Assembly (NCBI GenBank): GCA_017512145.1
Contig: JAFWHB010000032.1
Coordinates: 124,001 to 188,000, forward strand
Direction of reading: 5' to 3'
Source of the DNA: Mogibacterium sp.
GTDB taxonomy: Bacteria > Bacillota > Clostridia > Peptostreptococcales > Anaerovoracaceae
Length of the DNA: 64,000 bases
In this document: in pieces, positions 16,701-25,480 of the stretch
Position numbering within the stretch: the stretch's first letter is position 1
How the letters are laid out: each line of letters opens with the position of its first letter
The notes under the pieces: model-generated
What the model was told of the DNA's origin: nothing
Seen by the model: only the letters and a program-made list of their open reading frames with translations
Databases searched by the model: none
Translations under genes and position numbers: made by a program

Positions 16701-16715
16701 GTCAGTCCTCCTTTC

Positions 16716-17516
16716 CTAGATGATGTGCTTGCTTGTGAGCATATGAGCAAGCTTGTCAGTGGTTTCCTTGCCAGAGCCTTCGAGCATCATGCCAGGCTCC
16801 TTTACAGGAGGTGCGAATGACTTATAGATATTAGTCGGGGATCCCTTAAGACCGATAGTAGTTGCATCGATCAGCTCATGATCCTTGAGTGCGTCATAGT
16901 CCATGATAGTAAGAGGCTTATCCCAGCACTCGATTGTTCCGCGAACGTTCATATATCTTGGCTCGTTGAGCTCCTTGATACATGTGATCATGCATGGAGT
17001 GTGGACCTTGACTGTCATATATCCGTCTTCGAGCATTCTCTTGATTGTGAGAACATTGCCATCCTTCTTGACTTCGCCTGCATATGTTACCTGTGGCAGG
17101 TGGAGTTTTTCAGCAATCTGTGGTCCTACCTGAGCGGTATCTCCATCGATAGCCTGACGGCCTGCGATGATGATATCGTCATCATCAACACCATAAGTAT
17201 CGATAGCTGCAGCGATGATCTGAGATGTTGCATATGTATCAGATCCGCCGAACTGTCTTGCGGAGATCAGTACTGTCTCATCTACTCCCATAGCGAGAAG
17301 CTCTCTCAGCATTGGCTCAGCCTGCATAGGGCCCATTGTGAAAGCTACGACCTTGCAGCCATATTCATCCTTCAGTGAAAGTGCTTCCTCAACTGCGTTG
17401 AGGTCATCAGGATTGATGATGGTCTGCATTGAAGCACGGTTCAGAGTACCGTCTTCGTTCACTGCTACCTTACCGGAGGTATCAGGAACCTGCTTAACTG
17501 TTACCATTATTTTCAT
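16716..17516 (-). CDS. etfB: Electron transfer flavoprotein beta subunit
   Basis: Partner of EtfA (266 aa), binding AMP or a second FAD depending on type. The N-terminal KIMVTVKQVPDTSGKVAVNE, the nucleotide loop DDIIIAGRQAIDGDTAQVGP and the central YAGEVKKDGNVLTIKRMLE are characteristic. The start is an ATG preceded by AGGAGGTAAGGACA. It lies between acdB and etfA, the conserved order seen in clostridial acyl-CoA dehydrogenase complexes. Confidence 0.95.
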   Translation of the reverse strand: MKIMVTVKQVPDTSGKVAVNEDGTLNRASMQTIINPDDLNAVEEALSLKDEYGCKVVAFTMGPMQAEPMLRELLAMGVDETVLISARQFGGSDTYATSQIIAAAIDTYGVDDDDIIIAGRQAIDGDTAQVGPQIAEKLHLPQVTYAGEVKKDGNVLTIKRMLEDGYMTVKVHTPCMITCIKELNEPRYMNVRGTIECWDKPLTIMDYDALKDHELIDATTIGLKGSPTNIYKSFAPPVKEPGMMLEGSGKETTDKLAHMLTSKHII

Positions 17517-17534
17517 TGTCCTTACCTCCTTGTA

Positions 17535-18677
17535 TTACTTGAGAAGACCATTAGCTATTACGAGCTGCTGGATCTGTGATGTTCCTTCGAAGATCGAGAG
17601 GATACGAGCGTCTCTGTAAAGTCTCTCAACCTTGTACTCCTGGATATATCCATATCCGCCGTGGATCTGTACAGCCTTATAAGCGCATCTGTTAGCTGCT
17701 TCAGCTGCGAAGAACTTAGCCTTTGAGCAAGCTGCGCCTGCTTCAGGGTCATTAGCGTCCTTGAGAACTGCAGCGTGATATGTGAGCTGTCTTGCAGCTT
17801 CTACTTCTGCAGCCATCTCAGCGATCATGAAGCTTACGCCCTGGAAATCAGCGATTCTTCTGCCGAACTGCTTTCTTTCCTTTGCATATTTAACAGCTTC
17901 GTCAAGTGCGCACTGAGCAAGACCTACAGACATTGCAGCAACGCCGAGACGTCCGCCGTCAAGAGTCTTCATAGCATACTGGAATCCCTTGTGGAGAGGT
18001 CCGATCAGGCAGTCCTTGGTAACGACTACATCTTCAAATACTACGTCGCATGTAGGATATCCCTTGATACCCATCTTCTTCTCAGGTGCTCCGAGAGAAA
18101 CGCCAGGAAGATGCATGTCAACGATGAACATTGAGATTCCTCTTGAACCCTTCTGCTTGAGATCAGTCTTAGCGAAGATGATGATCCAGTCTGCCATTGG
18201 TGCTCCTGAAATGAAGCACTTACGTCCGTTGATTACATATCCATCTTCAGTCTCGATGGCTGTAGTTGTTGTTCCGCCGGCATCTGAACCTGCACCAGGC
18301 TCTGTAAGACCGAATACGAGAATCTTCTCTCCTCTTGCTACTGGAGGCAGATACTTCTTCTTCTGATCTTCATTTCCTGCGAGCATCAGAGGGCCTCCGC
18401 CGAGGGAGTTAGAAGTATTTGCATAGATAGAGAGAACAAGATCCTGACGTGAGAGTTCCTCATTCATGATTACGTATGAGAGATAGTCTCCGCCTGCTCC
18501 GCCGTATTCAGTCGGGATCTTGACACCCATGAATCCGTACTTAGCCATCTTGTTGTGCATATCCCAGTTGAACTCGCCAGTGGTATCGAGTTCTTCCTGC
18601 AGCTCTTTAGTGAACTCTGTCTCAGCGAACTGACGGAAGAGCTTCTGCTGCATGGCATGTTTCTTGTCAAGAATCAT
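17535..18677 (-). CDS. acdB: Acyl-CoA dehydrogenase / enoyl-CoA reductase
   Basis: FAD-dependent acyl-CoA dehydrogenase (380 aa) that would here reduce the 2-enoyl-CoA made by the dehydratase. It has the substrate/FAD motif FGLTEPGAGSDAGGTTTTA, the stretch VQIHGGYGYIQEYKVERLYR, and the catalytic-base Glu in SIFEGTSQIQQLV. The length is typical. In Clostridioides difficile the equivalent gene acdB lies beside had and etf genes, which is the reason for the symbol. Specificity (isocaprenoyl, cinnamoyl or other) is not visible from sequence. Confidence 0.92.
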   Translation of the reverse strand: MILDKKHAMQQKLFRQFAETEFTKELQEELDTTGEFNWDMHNKMAKYGFMGVKIPTEYGGAGGDYLSYVIMNEELSRQDLVLSIYANTSNSLGGGPLMLAGNEDQKKKYLPPVARGEKILVFGLTEPGAGSDAGGTTTTAIETEDGYVINGRKCFISGAPMADWIIIFAKTDLKQKGSRGISMFIVDMHLPGVSLGAPEKKMGIKGYPTCDVVFEDVVVTKDCLIGPLHKGFQYAMKTLDGGRLGVAAMSVGLAQCALDEAVKYAKERKQFGRRIADFQGVSFMIAEMAAEVEAARQLTYHAAVLKDANDPEAGAACSKAKFFAAEAANRCAYKAVQIHGGYGYIQEYKVERLYRDARILSIFEGTSQIQQLVIANGLLK

Positions 18678-18713
18678 ATATTCCTCCTTGGATTAAGATT
18701 TGAATTGAATATC

Positions 18714-19715
18714 TTATTGTGGAATCTCGTGGCTGCTCTTTCCCTGTGTAAGGACCTCATATATAGAATCAACTCCGCAGCGAGCCATTGATTCAGCAGC
18801 TTCTTCAGTGAAGAATGCCATATGAGGTGTATGCACGAAATTAACGAATGAACGGAGATATTTGAGTTTGAACCAAGGCATTCCTTCGGTCTTAACGATA
18901 TCTTCGTTGTGTGGAACATGGATAATTCCTGTTTCACCAGGGAATGCATCCATGAAGAGAGCACCGATCTTCTCGGTTTCCATGCCCTCGATGAGAGCAT
19001 CAACATCACAGAGCTCACCTCTTGCATTGTCGATGAGGATTACTCCATCCTTCATCTTAGCGATTGCTTCCTTGTTGATCATGCCCTTAGTAGATGGCAG
19101 AAGCGGTGTGTGGATTGTGATGATATCTGACTCTCTGTAAAGTGTGTCAAGATCAACATACTCTGCGATCTTTCTGACTTCATCGCTTTCGTATACATCG
19201 TTAGCGAGGATTCTGCATCCGAATCCGGTCAGAATCTTGCATACTGTAGCGCCGATCTTGCCTGTTCCCATGACACCGACTGTGAGTGAGCGCATTTCCT
19301 TGCCCATTTTGCCCTTGAGGGTGAAATCGTTGTCATCTGTGTTGTACATAGCCTTCTTGAACTTCCTGATGGAGATCAGCATAGCCATGATTGTATATTC
19401 AGCTACTCCGTTAGGAGCGTATGAACCGTTGCAAAGTCTGAATCCGAGCTTGCGTGCATATTCTACGTTCATGTGGTTGTAGCCGACGCATCTTGAAGCA
19501 AGAACCTGAACACCATATCCCTTAAGTGTGTCAAGTACTTCATTTGAATAATCCGACTGACCAAGTGTTGTTACACCGTCAGCTCCCTCAGCCATTGAGA
19601 CTGTTGAAGCATCAAGATTTGCCTGAGTTGATACAAGATCGATACCATACTCTTTGCACATGCTCTCGATAATCGGTTTTTCATCTGGTCTTACTTCATA
19701 AGCAGCAATTCTCAT
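18714..19715 (-). CDS. ldhA: D-2-hydroxyacid dehydrogenase (LdhA/FldH type)
   Basis: NAD-dependent D-2-hydroxyacid dehydrogenase (333 aa). It has a Rossmann motif GVMGTGKIGATVCK followed by the NAD-selective acidic residue in ILANDVYESDE, the substrate Arg in NARGELCD, and the catalytic His in VHTPHMAFFTEEA. In this operon it would reduce the 2-oxo acid from transamination to the (R)-2-hydroxy acid. Related enzymes act on 2-oxoisocaproate (LdhA) or aryl-pyruvates (FldH), and the sequence alone does not separate them. It follows the CoA-transferase gene by 72 bp. Confidence 0.9.
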   Translation of the reverse strand: MRIAAYEVRPDEKPIIESMCKEYGIDLVSTQANLDASTVSMAEGADGVTTLGQSDYSNEVLDTLKGYGVQVLASRCVGYNHMNVEYARKLGFRLCNGSYAPNGVAEYTIMAMLISIRKFKKAMYNTDDNDFTLKGKMGKEMRSLTVGVMGTGKIGATVCKILTGFGCRILANDVYESDEVRKIAEYVDLDTLYRESDIITIHTPLLPSTKGMINKEAIAKMKDGVILIDNARGELCDVDALIEGMETEKIGALFMDAFPGETGIIHVPHNEDIVKTEGMPWFKLKYLRSFVNFVHTPHMAFFTEEAAESMARCGVDSIYEVLTQGKSSHEIPQ

Positions 19716-19787
19716 TTCTTATTCCTCCATTAATACATGTAAGTTGTCTGAATAGTATGAAAAGTGGGCTAGTCCCAAATAATCTCG

Positions 19788-21032
19788 TTAGTCTCTGAGA
19801 GCCGGATCCATAGATACAGCAGCGCCATCTGCGATCATCTTGCTGATTTCTTCGTCTGTGTATCCGTACTGTGAAAGGATCTCTTCAGTGTGCTCTGCAA
19901 GATAAGGTCCCCTGTTGTAATCCGGAAGTCCGTTCTCTTTGAACATTACAGGAGGTCTTACAAGAGTACGCTTGTTGCCGTTTGAGTACTGCATTTCATA
20001 GAAGATGTCAGATGCCCATGCCTGCTTGTCGACAAGGAGTGCATCCCAGTTCTGAGCAACAGCATAAGGAATATCTGCTGCGTCAAGAACCTTGCACCAC
20101 TCATCGCAGTTCCTTGTCAGGAAGAGCTCGTTCATCCATGCAGAGAACTCTTTTCTGTTAGGTACGAGATTCTTCTGTGGGTAGTATCTTGCATCATCAG
20201 CCATCTCAGGATGTCCTACAGCATTCATGAATATCGGATAATGTCTGTCATACTGAGGCATTGCGATCTGCAGCCACTGGTCATCCTTGGTCTGGTAAAC
20301 CATTGTCAGAGGGTTGCCGTTCTCCCATCTTTCCATAGGGAATCTGCAGCTATCTGAACCATACTGGCTTGCCTGGAGCATCAGGGAAACGTCCCATACT
20401 GCACTGTGGAAGAGAGATACTACTACCTGATCTCCCTCACCTGTCATCTTAGCCTTGTAGAGAGCAGCGAGAACGCCAGCAGCAAGGTTCATAGCAACCT
20501 GATGGTCGCCGAAGCCCTGAACTGTGAGCATTGGTGTGCTTTTCTTGTCTCTCAGAGGTCCGAGGATTCCGCCACGAGCATAGAATGCTGTGAAGTCAAA
20601 TCCTGGAAGGTCCTTGTCCGGTCCCTTCTCGCCGTATCCTGAGATATAACCCATTACCAGTGATGGATACTTAGCATGAAGAGTATCCCAGTCGAGTCCT
20701 GCTCTCTTGAGAGGTCCCTGTCTCCAGTTGCAGATGAATACGTCTGCATCAGCAATCAGCTTCTCAAGAGCAGCTCTTCCTTCTTCTGACTTGGTGTTAA
20801 GAGCGATACATCTCTTGCCTGCATTCTCAAGGTCATATGAAGTGTTCTCTTTCTGATCGAGAGGACGGCCTTCATTAACTGCAGTGTATCTGAGAGGGTC
20901 TCCCATAGGAGCCTCAACCTTGATTACGTCAGCGCCAAGATCTGCAAGGAATCTTGCAGTGCAAGGAGCAGCGATAAAGGTAGCAAGCTCTACAACCTTT
21001 ACACCCTCAAGAGGTCTGCTAACATTACTCAT
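19788..21032 (-). CDS. hadA: Class III CoA-transferase (CaiB/HadA/FldA family)
   Basis: Family III CoA-transferase (414 aa). It has the typical N-terminus PLEGVKVVELATFIAAPCTARFLADLGADVIKVE (split by helix), GKRCIALNTKSEEGRAAL, and GFDFTAFYARGG, whose first Asp is the expected nucleophile. In reductive amino acid fermentation this enzyme moves CoA from the final acyl-CoA to the 2-hydroxy acid, so activation costs no ATP. It sits between hadC and ldhA. In C. difficile the order is ldhA-hadA-hadI-hadB-hadC; here hadI-hadB-hadC come first. Confidence 0.92.
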   Translation of the reverse strand: MSNVSRPLEGVKVVELATFIAAPCTARFLADLGADVIKVEAPMGDPLRYTAVNEGRPLDQKENTSYDLENAGKRCIALNTKSEEGRAALEKLIADADVFICNWRQGPLKRAGLDWDTLHAKYPSLVMGYISGYGEKGPDKDLPGFDFTAFYARGGILGPLRDKKSTPMLTVQGFGDHQVAMNLAAGVLAALYKAKMTGEGDQVVVSLFHSAVWDVSLMLQASQYGSDSCRFPMERWENGNPLTMVYQTKDDQWLQIAMPQYDRHYPIFMNAVGHPEMADDARYYPQKNLVPNRKEFSAWMNELFLTRNCDEWCKVLDAADIPYAVAQNWDALLVDKQAWASDIFYEMQYSNGNKRTLVRPPVMFKENGLPDYNRGPYLAEHTEEILSQYGYTDEEISKMIADGAAVSMDPALRD

Positions 21033-21054
21033 AAATAATTCCTCCTAGATGTTA

Positions 21055-22173
21055 TTAAAAAGTAAGCATGTCTCTGAAAGTCTCCAGGTTGGTTCTTACC
21101 TGTTCAAAGTGAACCATCTGTCTGTCAACTTCTACGAGTGCGAGCGGCAGATCTGCTTTTTCGCATGCTTTCTTGATCATTACGTAGTCGAATTCCTCCG
21201 GGTCACAGAACTTTGTCATAACTACTACGACGCCCTTAGCACCTCTAGCCTTAGCGGTATCAACGATCCACTGAACTCTAGGCTTCTTGACGTTGTAGAG
21301 TACTGAGCAGTTGTCCATGTTAGCGAACTTGACTGCAAGTGCCTGGAGTGGATCATCCATCTCAGGTGCGTCTGTTCTGTACTGACGGGACTGTGCTGCT
21401 ACATCATCTGCAACGATATGCATTCCGAACTCATCGAAGATCTCATTGAGCTGTGGAGCATCAGTGAGGATGCCGGATACAACAATGCCGATCTTCTCAG
21501 CTCCTGCAGCCTGCTTGTCAAGCTCAGCAAGGAACTCTTCAACAAGAGCTGTATGCTCTTCCTTTGTCATGAAGAATGCACTCTTGAAGATGTCGCTTCT
21601 CTCTGCTGCTGTGATCTCAGGATGAGCTGCGAGCATCTCGTCGGCTTTTCTCATAACTTCGTTGTGCTTGTTGTAGATCTTGATGGATTCAGAAAGAGCA
21701 GCAGGATCATACTTGCCGCCAAGCTCTTCAAGATCTCTCATGACTCTTTCATATCCAGCCTTAGTGAAAGCGATGCCGTAGTCAGGCTTTCTGTTCTGAG
21801 GATATGTCATAGGGATGAACTTGATATCTTCTACTGCATACTTCCAGTTCTCACCGAGAGTCTTGAGTGTATCGCAGAGTGAAGGGATAACAATTGCACT
21901 TGCACCCTTATATCCGCCCTTGATGCCCATCTCGAGGATCGACTGAACGATTGAGCAGAGGAATGCCGGGAAGTATTCCTTAGAACGGTTGAGCTCCATA
22001 TCAGCGCCCCAAGCTCCCATTGGAACGAATCCCATGGAATGGATAAGTTCTTCCGGTGTATATACAGGAGCTGTAAGAACTACCTTCTTACCTTCTGCAA
22101 GGTATTTTTCCATCTGCTTGCGAGGCGAAGTAGCGGCCTCGTGGAATTTCTTCAATGTATCCTGAACCATCAT
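21055..22173 (-). CDS. hadC: 2-hydroxyacyl-CoA dehydratase beta subunit
   Basis: Smaller subunit (372 aa) of an oxygen-sensitive [4Fe-4S] dehydratase of the HgdB/HadC/FldC family, which dehydrates (R)-2-hydroxyacyl-CoA through a ketyl radical. Family marks are MGFVPMGAWGADMELNR near residue 50, YFPAFLCSIVQSILEMG with a ligand-type Cys, IVIPSLCDTLKTLGENWKY, and FCDPEEFDYVMIKKACEKA at the C-terminus. Its start overlaps the hadB stop by one base (TAATG). A second ATG three bases later is better spaced from AGGAGG. Confidence 0.92.
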   Translation of the reverse strand: MMVQDTLKKFHEAATSPRKQMEKYLAEGKKVVLTAPVYTPEELIHSMGFVPMGAWGADMELNRSKEYFPAFLCSIVQSILEMGIKGGYKGASAIVIPSLCDTLKTLGENWKYAVEDIKFIPMTYPQNRKPDYGIAFTKAGYERVMRDLEELGGKYDPAALSESIKIYNKHNEVMRKADEMLAAHPEITAAERSDIFKSAFFMTKEEHTALVEEFLAELDKQAAGAEKIGIVVSGILTDAPQLNEIFDEFGMHIVADDVAAQSRQYRTDAPEMDDPLQALAVKFANMDNCSVLYNVKKPRVQWIVDTAKARGAKGVVVVMTKFCDPEEFDYVMIKKACEKADLPLALVEVDRQMVHFEQVRTNLETFRDMLTF

Positions 22174-23432
22174 TACGCCTCCTTAGATTCTTTGTTGCTC
22201 TCCATGATCTCGAAGAGACCCTGAACACGTGTATCATACTGAGCTTCGGAGAAGTTCCTTGGGTCAGCCTGGTCACCGTCAAAGCTTGTTACAGGAATGT
22301 TGCATTCCTTACCGATCTGGCGGCTCATCTCAGCCATGAATCCGGACCAGAGCTTGCATGAACGGTTGGTGTGAACGAGAAGACCTTCTACGTGGTTGTC
22401 CTTACAGAGTTTGATTCTCTTGTCTCTTGATTTCTCAAGGTTGATAGCGTTAGGAACGCTGCAGTAAGCTCTGATCATCTCGTCGAATGAGTTGTAGTCA
22501 AATCCGAAAGCATCAGCGTAGATAGTTGTTACCATGTTGATGCCTCTGTCCTTGAGACCTCTTGAAGTAGCTCTCAGATATGGCCAGCATGCGATACCCT
22601 CGAACATTACTCTGTGCTTCTCTTCAGCACGGAAAGTGCTCTCGCCCTTCTCGTGGTTCTGCTTATATTCCTTGAGAAGTGTTTCCATTGCTTCGCCGGC
22701 TTCTTCCTTACCTCTTGCTGTAACCATTACAGCCATGTGGTTAAGAAGATCGAATCCGTTGAATGGAGACGGTATGTATTTAGCCTGAGCAGTTGCTTCA
22801 AGCCAAGCACGGCTTGTTCTGCAGCTGAATCCTGTTACCTGCTGGAACTTGTCATCGTCCCACTTAAGACCAAAGAGATCCTCGAGCTGATGAACTGCAT
22901 CCCAGAACTGACCTGTTACATAGGCAACCTGAGCATCAGATACCTCATAGTCAGGGTTGAACGGGATATCGAGCATGATCATAGGAATGCCGAGTTCCTG
23001 TGAGAGGTTCTCATACCACTTGATCATGCAGTTGCAGATGTTGTTGCAGCAAAGCAGTACATCCGGCATAGCTACGTCCTGTTCAGGACATTCTTTGAGC
23101 TTTGCATATGCAAGGCTGATTCTAGCGTATGCACATATATCATTTGAATAGCCATCTGCCTCAGCAACTTCGCACATGCGCTCTCCGGCGCCTCTTGCTG
23201 CGATACCTGCTGCCTGGTTCTCAGGATAAGCTGTAGCAAGTCCGAGTGTTTCCGGAATTTCAACCGGGAAGTTACTTGATACCCATGCTACAGGTTTGCC
23301 CTGCTTCTTAGCTTCGATTGCTGTTGCAAATGCGTCTGAAGCGATCTTGCCCAGCTTGTACTTAGCTGAATTAGGATCGAGAGGCTTACGAGGCTTCTTG
23401 ACTTCTTCAGGCTTCTTGACTTCTTCTGCCAT
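22173..23432 (-). CDS. hadB: 2-hydroxyacyl-CoA dehydratase alpha subunit
   Basis: Larger subunit (419 aa) of the 2-hydroxyacyl-CoA dehydratase. Recognisable stretches are KQGKPVAWVSSNFPVEI, LLCCNNICNCMIKWYENL with cluster-type cysteines, PMIMLDIPFN, and NRSCKLWSGFMAEM toward the C-terminus. The N-terminus has a short duplicated unit EEVKKPEEVKKPRKP before the conserved domain. The frame opens at 23450, but AAGGAGGATGAA lies just before the ATG at 23432. It is separated from the activator gene hadI by ~150 bp holding a hairpin. The substrate could be 2-hydroxyisocaproyl-CoA or an aryl-lactyl-CoA. Confidence 0.92.
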   Translation of the reverse strand: MAEEVKKPEEVKKPRKPLDPNSAKYKLGKIASDAFATAIEAKKQGKPVAWVSSNFPVEIPETLGLATAYPENQAAGIAARGAGERMCEVAEADGYSNDICAYARISLAYAKLKECPEQDVAMPDVLLCCNNICNCMIKWYENLSQELGIPMIMLDIPFNPDYEVSDAQVAYVTGQFWDAVHQLEDLFGLKWDDDKFQQVTGFSCRTSRAWLEATAQAKYIPSPFNGFDLLNHMAVMVTARGKEEAGEAMETLLKEYKQNHEKGESTFRAEEKHRVMFEGIACWPYLRATSRGLKDRGINMVTTIYADAFGFDYNSFDEMIRAYCSVPNAINLEKSRDKRIKLCKDNHVEGLLVHTNRSCKLWSGFMAEMSRQIGKECNIPVTSFDGDQADPRNFSEAQYDTRVQGLFEIMESNKESKEA

Positions 23433-23550
23433 TTCATCCTCCTTAAACATTTTGTAAATTTGGACACAAATAGAGCCCTTAGTTGTTTAGCTCCATAAGA
23501 TAAAATGTCGTTACGGCACACGGCTTTAGTCCTATAGAGCCCTGTATTTG

Positions 23551-23583
23551 AAGCCGTCTTCTGTTGCAGCAGAAGGCGGTTTC
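23551..23583 (-). terminator. Hairpin between hadI and hadB (attenuator or weak terminator)
   Basis: AAGCCGTCTTCTG (23551-23563) pairs with CAGAAGGCGGTTT (23570-23582) around a 6-nt loop, with G-U pairs near the base. On the minus strand it is followed by CTTCAAATACAG, a poor T-run, so it may be a processing or partial-termination site rather than a full terminator. Confidence 0.45.
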
Positions 23584-24360
23584 TTACTTATTAAGTTGTC
23601 TGAATCCGTAGAGTGCGGCTCCTATAGCACCGAAGTACTGTGCCATAGGATCAAAGCTGATCTCAGTCTCGAGGTTCTTCTCAAGAGCGTGTCTTACAGC
23701 GCTGTTCTTTGCAACGCCGCCGGACATGCAGACTCTCGGGACCACTCCTGCTCTTCTGGCCAGAGCGCTGACTCTTGATGCAACACTTTCGCAGATGCCT
23801 GCAACAAGATCAGGCCTCGAAACGCCATTAGCAAGCTGACTTATTACTTCAGACTCTGCAAATACAGTACATGTGCTTGATATTGATGCAGGCTTCTCTG
23901 ACTTCGATGCACATTCATCAAGATCATCGATATCCATCCTGAGAATGTTCGCCATGACATCAAGGAATCTCCCTGTGCCTGCAGCACATTTATCGTTCAT
24001 AACAAAATTGGACATTCTGCCGCTCTCATTCAAAGTGATGATCTTGGCATCCTGTCCGCCTATATCTATTACAGTTCTCAGATCAGGAAATATGAATCTG
24101 CCGCCAAGTGCATGACAAGTGAGCTCACTTACTTCACCGTCAGCTCCTTCATACTTGTTACGTCCATATCCTGTAACAATGACGCGGGAAACATCATCTC
24201 TTGTATATGATGTTTCATTCCACAGATCCTGCAATGCTTCTTCAGGTCCTTCTGTTCCGAGTCCTCCGATTCTGAGGCTCTTAGCGATAATTCTTGAGCC
24301 ATCCTCCATGAGGATGCATTTGGATGTTGTAGATCCTATATCAATACCGAGTGTAAGCAT
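23584..24360 (-). CDS. hadI: 2-hydroxyacyl-CoA dehydratase activator (ATPase)
   Basis: Homodimeric ASKHA-fold activator (258 aa) that uses ATP to inject a high-energy electron into the dehydratase. The N-terminal phosphate loop GIDIGSTTSKCILMEDG, IDIGGQDAKII and the C-terminal MSGGVAKNSAVR form the nucleotide site. The two bridging [4Fe-4S] cysteines are seen in NDKCAAGTGRF and SSTCTVFAESEV. It is the first gene of the operon and lies divergent to a LysR regulator. Length and motifs are full, so it should be active. Confidence 0.94.
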   Translation of the reverse strand: MLTLGIDIGSTTSKCILMEDGSRIIAKSLRIGGLGTEGPEEALQDLWNETSYTRDDVSRVIVTGYGRNKYEGADGEVSELTCHALGGRFIFPDLRTVIDIGGQDAKIITLNESGRMSNFVMNDKCAAGTGRFLDVMANILRMDIDDLDECASKSEKPASISSTCTVFAESEVISQLANGVSRPDLVAGICESVASRVSALARRAGVVPRVCMSGGVAKNSAVRHALEKNLETEISFDPMAQYFGAIGAALYGFRQLNK

Positions 24361-24405
24361 TTTAACTGGTCCTGTAAATTTGTTATTTCTTTAACTGATA
24401 TATAA

Positions 24406-24434
24406 ATTGTTGCATTTTGTTAAATGAATGTCAA
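24406..24434 (-). promoter_or_regulatory. Putative promoter of the had operon
   Basis: Minus strand consensus TTGACA (24434-24429) followed after 17 bp by AACAAT (24411-24406). The weak -10 would suit an activator-dependent promoter. A 7-bp inverted repeat (GATGAGA at 24438-24444 and TCTCATC at 24478-24484) lies just upstream and may be the LysR site. Confidence 0.45.
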
Positions 24435-24486
24435 TGTGATGAGACCTATTCGTCGATGAAACATTTTGATGAATGAATCTCATCTA

Positions 24487-24515
24487 TTCCAAATCGTGCT
24501 GGATAGTGTTACAAT
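24487..24515 (+). promoter_or_regulatory. Putative promoter of the LysR gene
   Basis: TTCCAA (24487-24492), 17-bp spacer, and an extended -10 TGTTACAAT ending at 24515. It lies ~38 bp upstream of the LysR ATG and is divergent to the had promoter. Confidence 0.4.
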
Positions 24516-24552
24516 CAGATTCAGCATCATTTTTCATAGATATGGAGACATA

Positions 24553-25422
24553 ATGGATATTAGCAAACTGGAATTATTCTTTGCTGCAGCGAACAGTGAG
24601 AACTTCACTCAGGCAGCTGATAAATGCAATGTAGCACAGACTACAATGAGCAAATATATAGCCCAGCTCGAAGAAGAACTTGGAACTAAGCTCTTCTACA
24701 GGACATCAAGAGAATGCTTTCTGACTGAGGCCGGTCATACATTCTATGATGGTGCCAAAGAGCTCAAGAGAGATTATGAGAACCTGACTAAGAGTATTAA
24801 GAATGTTGCAGATAACGAGCTTATAATCGGTCTTTACGGGGAATTCTTCGATCTTTCAATGCTGTCTGACTTCAGGAATCTTCATCCGGAGATCGGACTG
24901 AGGGTTGCTTTTGACACCAAGGAGAACCTTCATGATCAGCTCAAGAGACGTAAGATACATGCTATTCTGATTCCTGATATACTGGTGAACAAATCTTTCG
25001 CAGATCCGGTCTTCCGCCCTATCAATATCATTTCCGGAGATGCATGCCTGTACTGCTCGCGTGAAGCGCTCGACAGATTCGGAAGTGTCGAGGCATTGAT
25101 AACAGAGCTTCCATATATAAGCAAAGCAAGCGAGAAGGAATACCATGAGTATTGCCGCAGGATCCTTTCAAGGAAGTACGGAGCCACTTTCAGAGATGTC
25201 ACCATAGTTGAATCAAGGGCAAGCCAGCAGCTTCTTATTGAACTGTCTCAGGGATTTGGCATAATGCTTAAGGCTGAGGCTGATGACAACGACCGTATGG
25301 TATCGTTCTCACTCAAGGATGAATTCAATGAGACACTACAGTTGTATTATTCCATAAGGCATGTGCCTACATGCCTGAGGACATTCATAGATTATGTTCA
25401 CAATACGGCTTTTTTCGACTAA
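24553..25422 (+). CDS. LysR-family transcriptional regulator
   Basis: A 289-residue LysR-type regulator with the N-terminal winged helix-turn-helix (LELFFAAANSENFTQAADKC then NVAQTTMSKYIAQLEEELG) and a periplasmic-binding-like effector domain from ~90. The frame is open to 24466, but TGGAG seven to ten bases before the ATG at 24553 and alignment with the family N-terminus fix the start there. It is transcribed divergently from hadI with a 192-bp shared control region, the usual geometry for a LysR regulator of the neighbouring operon. The effector is unknown; a 2-oxo or 2-hydroxy acid would be logical. Confidence 0.9.
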   Translation: MDISKLELFFAAANSENFTQAADKCNVAQTTMSKYIAQLEEELGTKLFYRTSRECFLTEAGHTFYDGAKELKRDYENLTKSIKNVADNELIIGLYGEFFDLSMLSDFRNLHPEIGLRVAFDTKENLHDQLKRRKIHAILIPDILVNKSFADPVFRPINIISGDACLYCSREALDRFGSVEALITELPYISKASEKEYHEYCRRILSRKYGATFRDVTIVESRASQQLLIELSQGFGIMLKAEADDNDRMVSFSLKDEFNETLQLYYSIRHVPTCLRTFIDYVHNTAFFD

Positions 25423-25429
25423 ATCAATA

Positions 25430-25459
25430 AGCACGGCCTGATGGCCGTGCTTTTCTTTG
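25430..25459. terminator. Intrinsic terminator after the LysR gene
   Basis: AGCACGGCC (25430-25438) pairs with GGCCGTGCT (25443-25451) around TGAT, followed by TTTCTTTG on the plus strand. The convergent M50 gene on the minus strand may use it too. Confidence 0.8.
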
Positions 25460-25480
25460 TCCTTATTATAATGAGGATTA

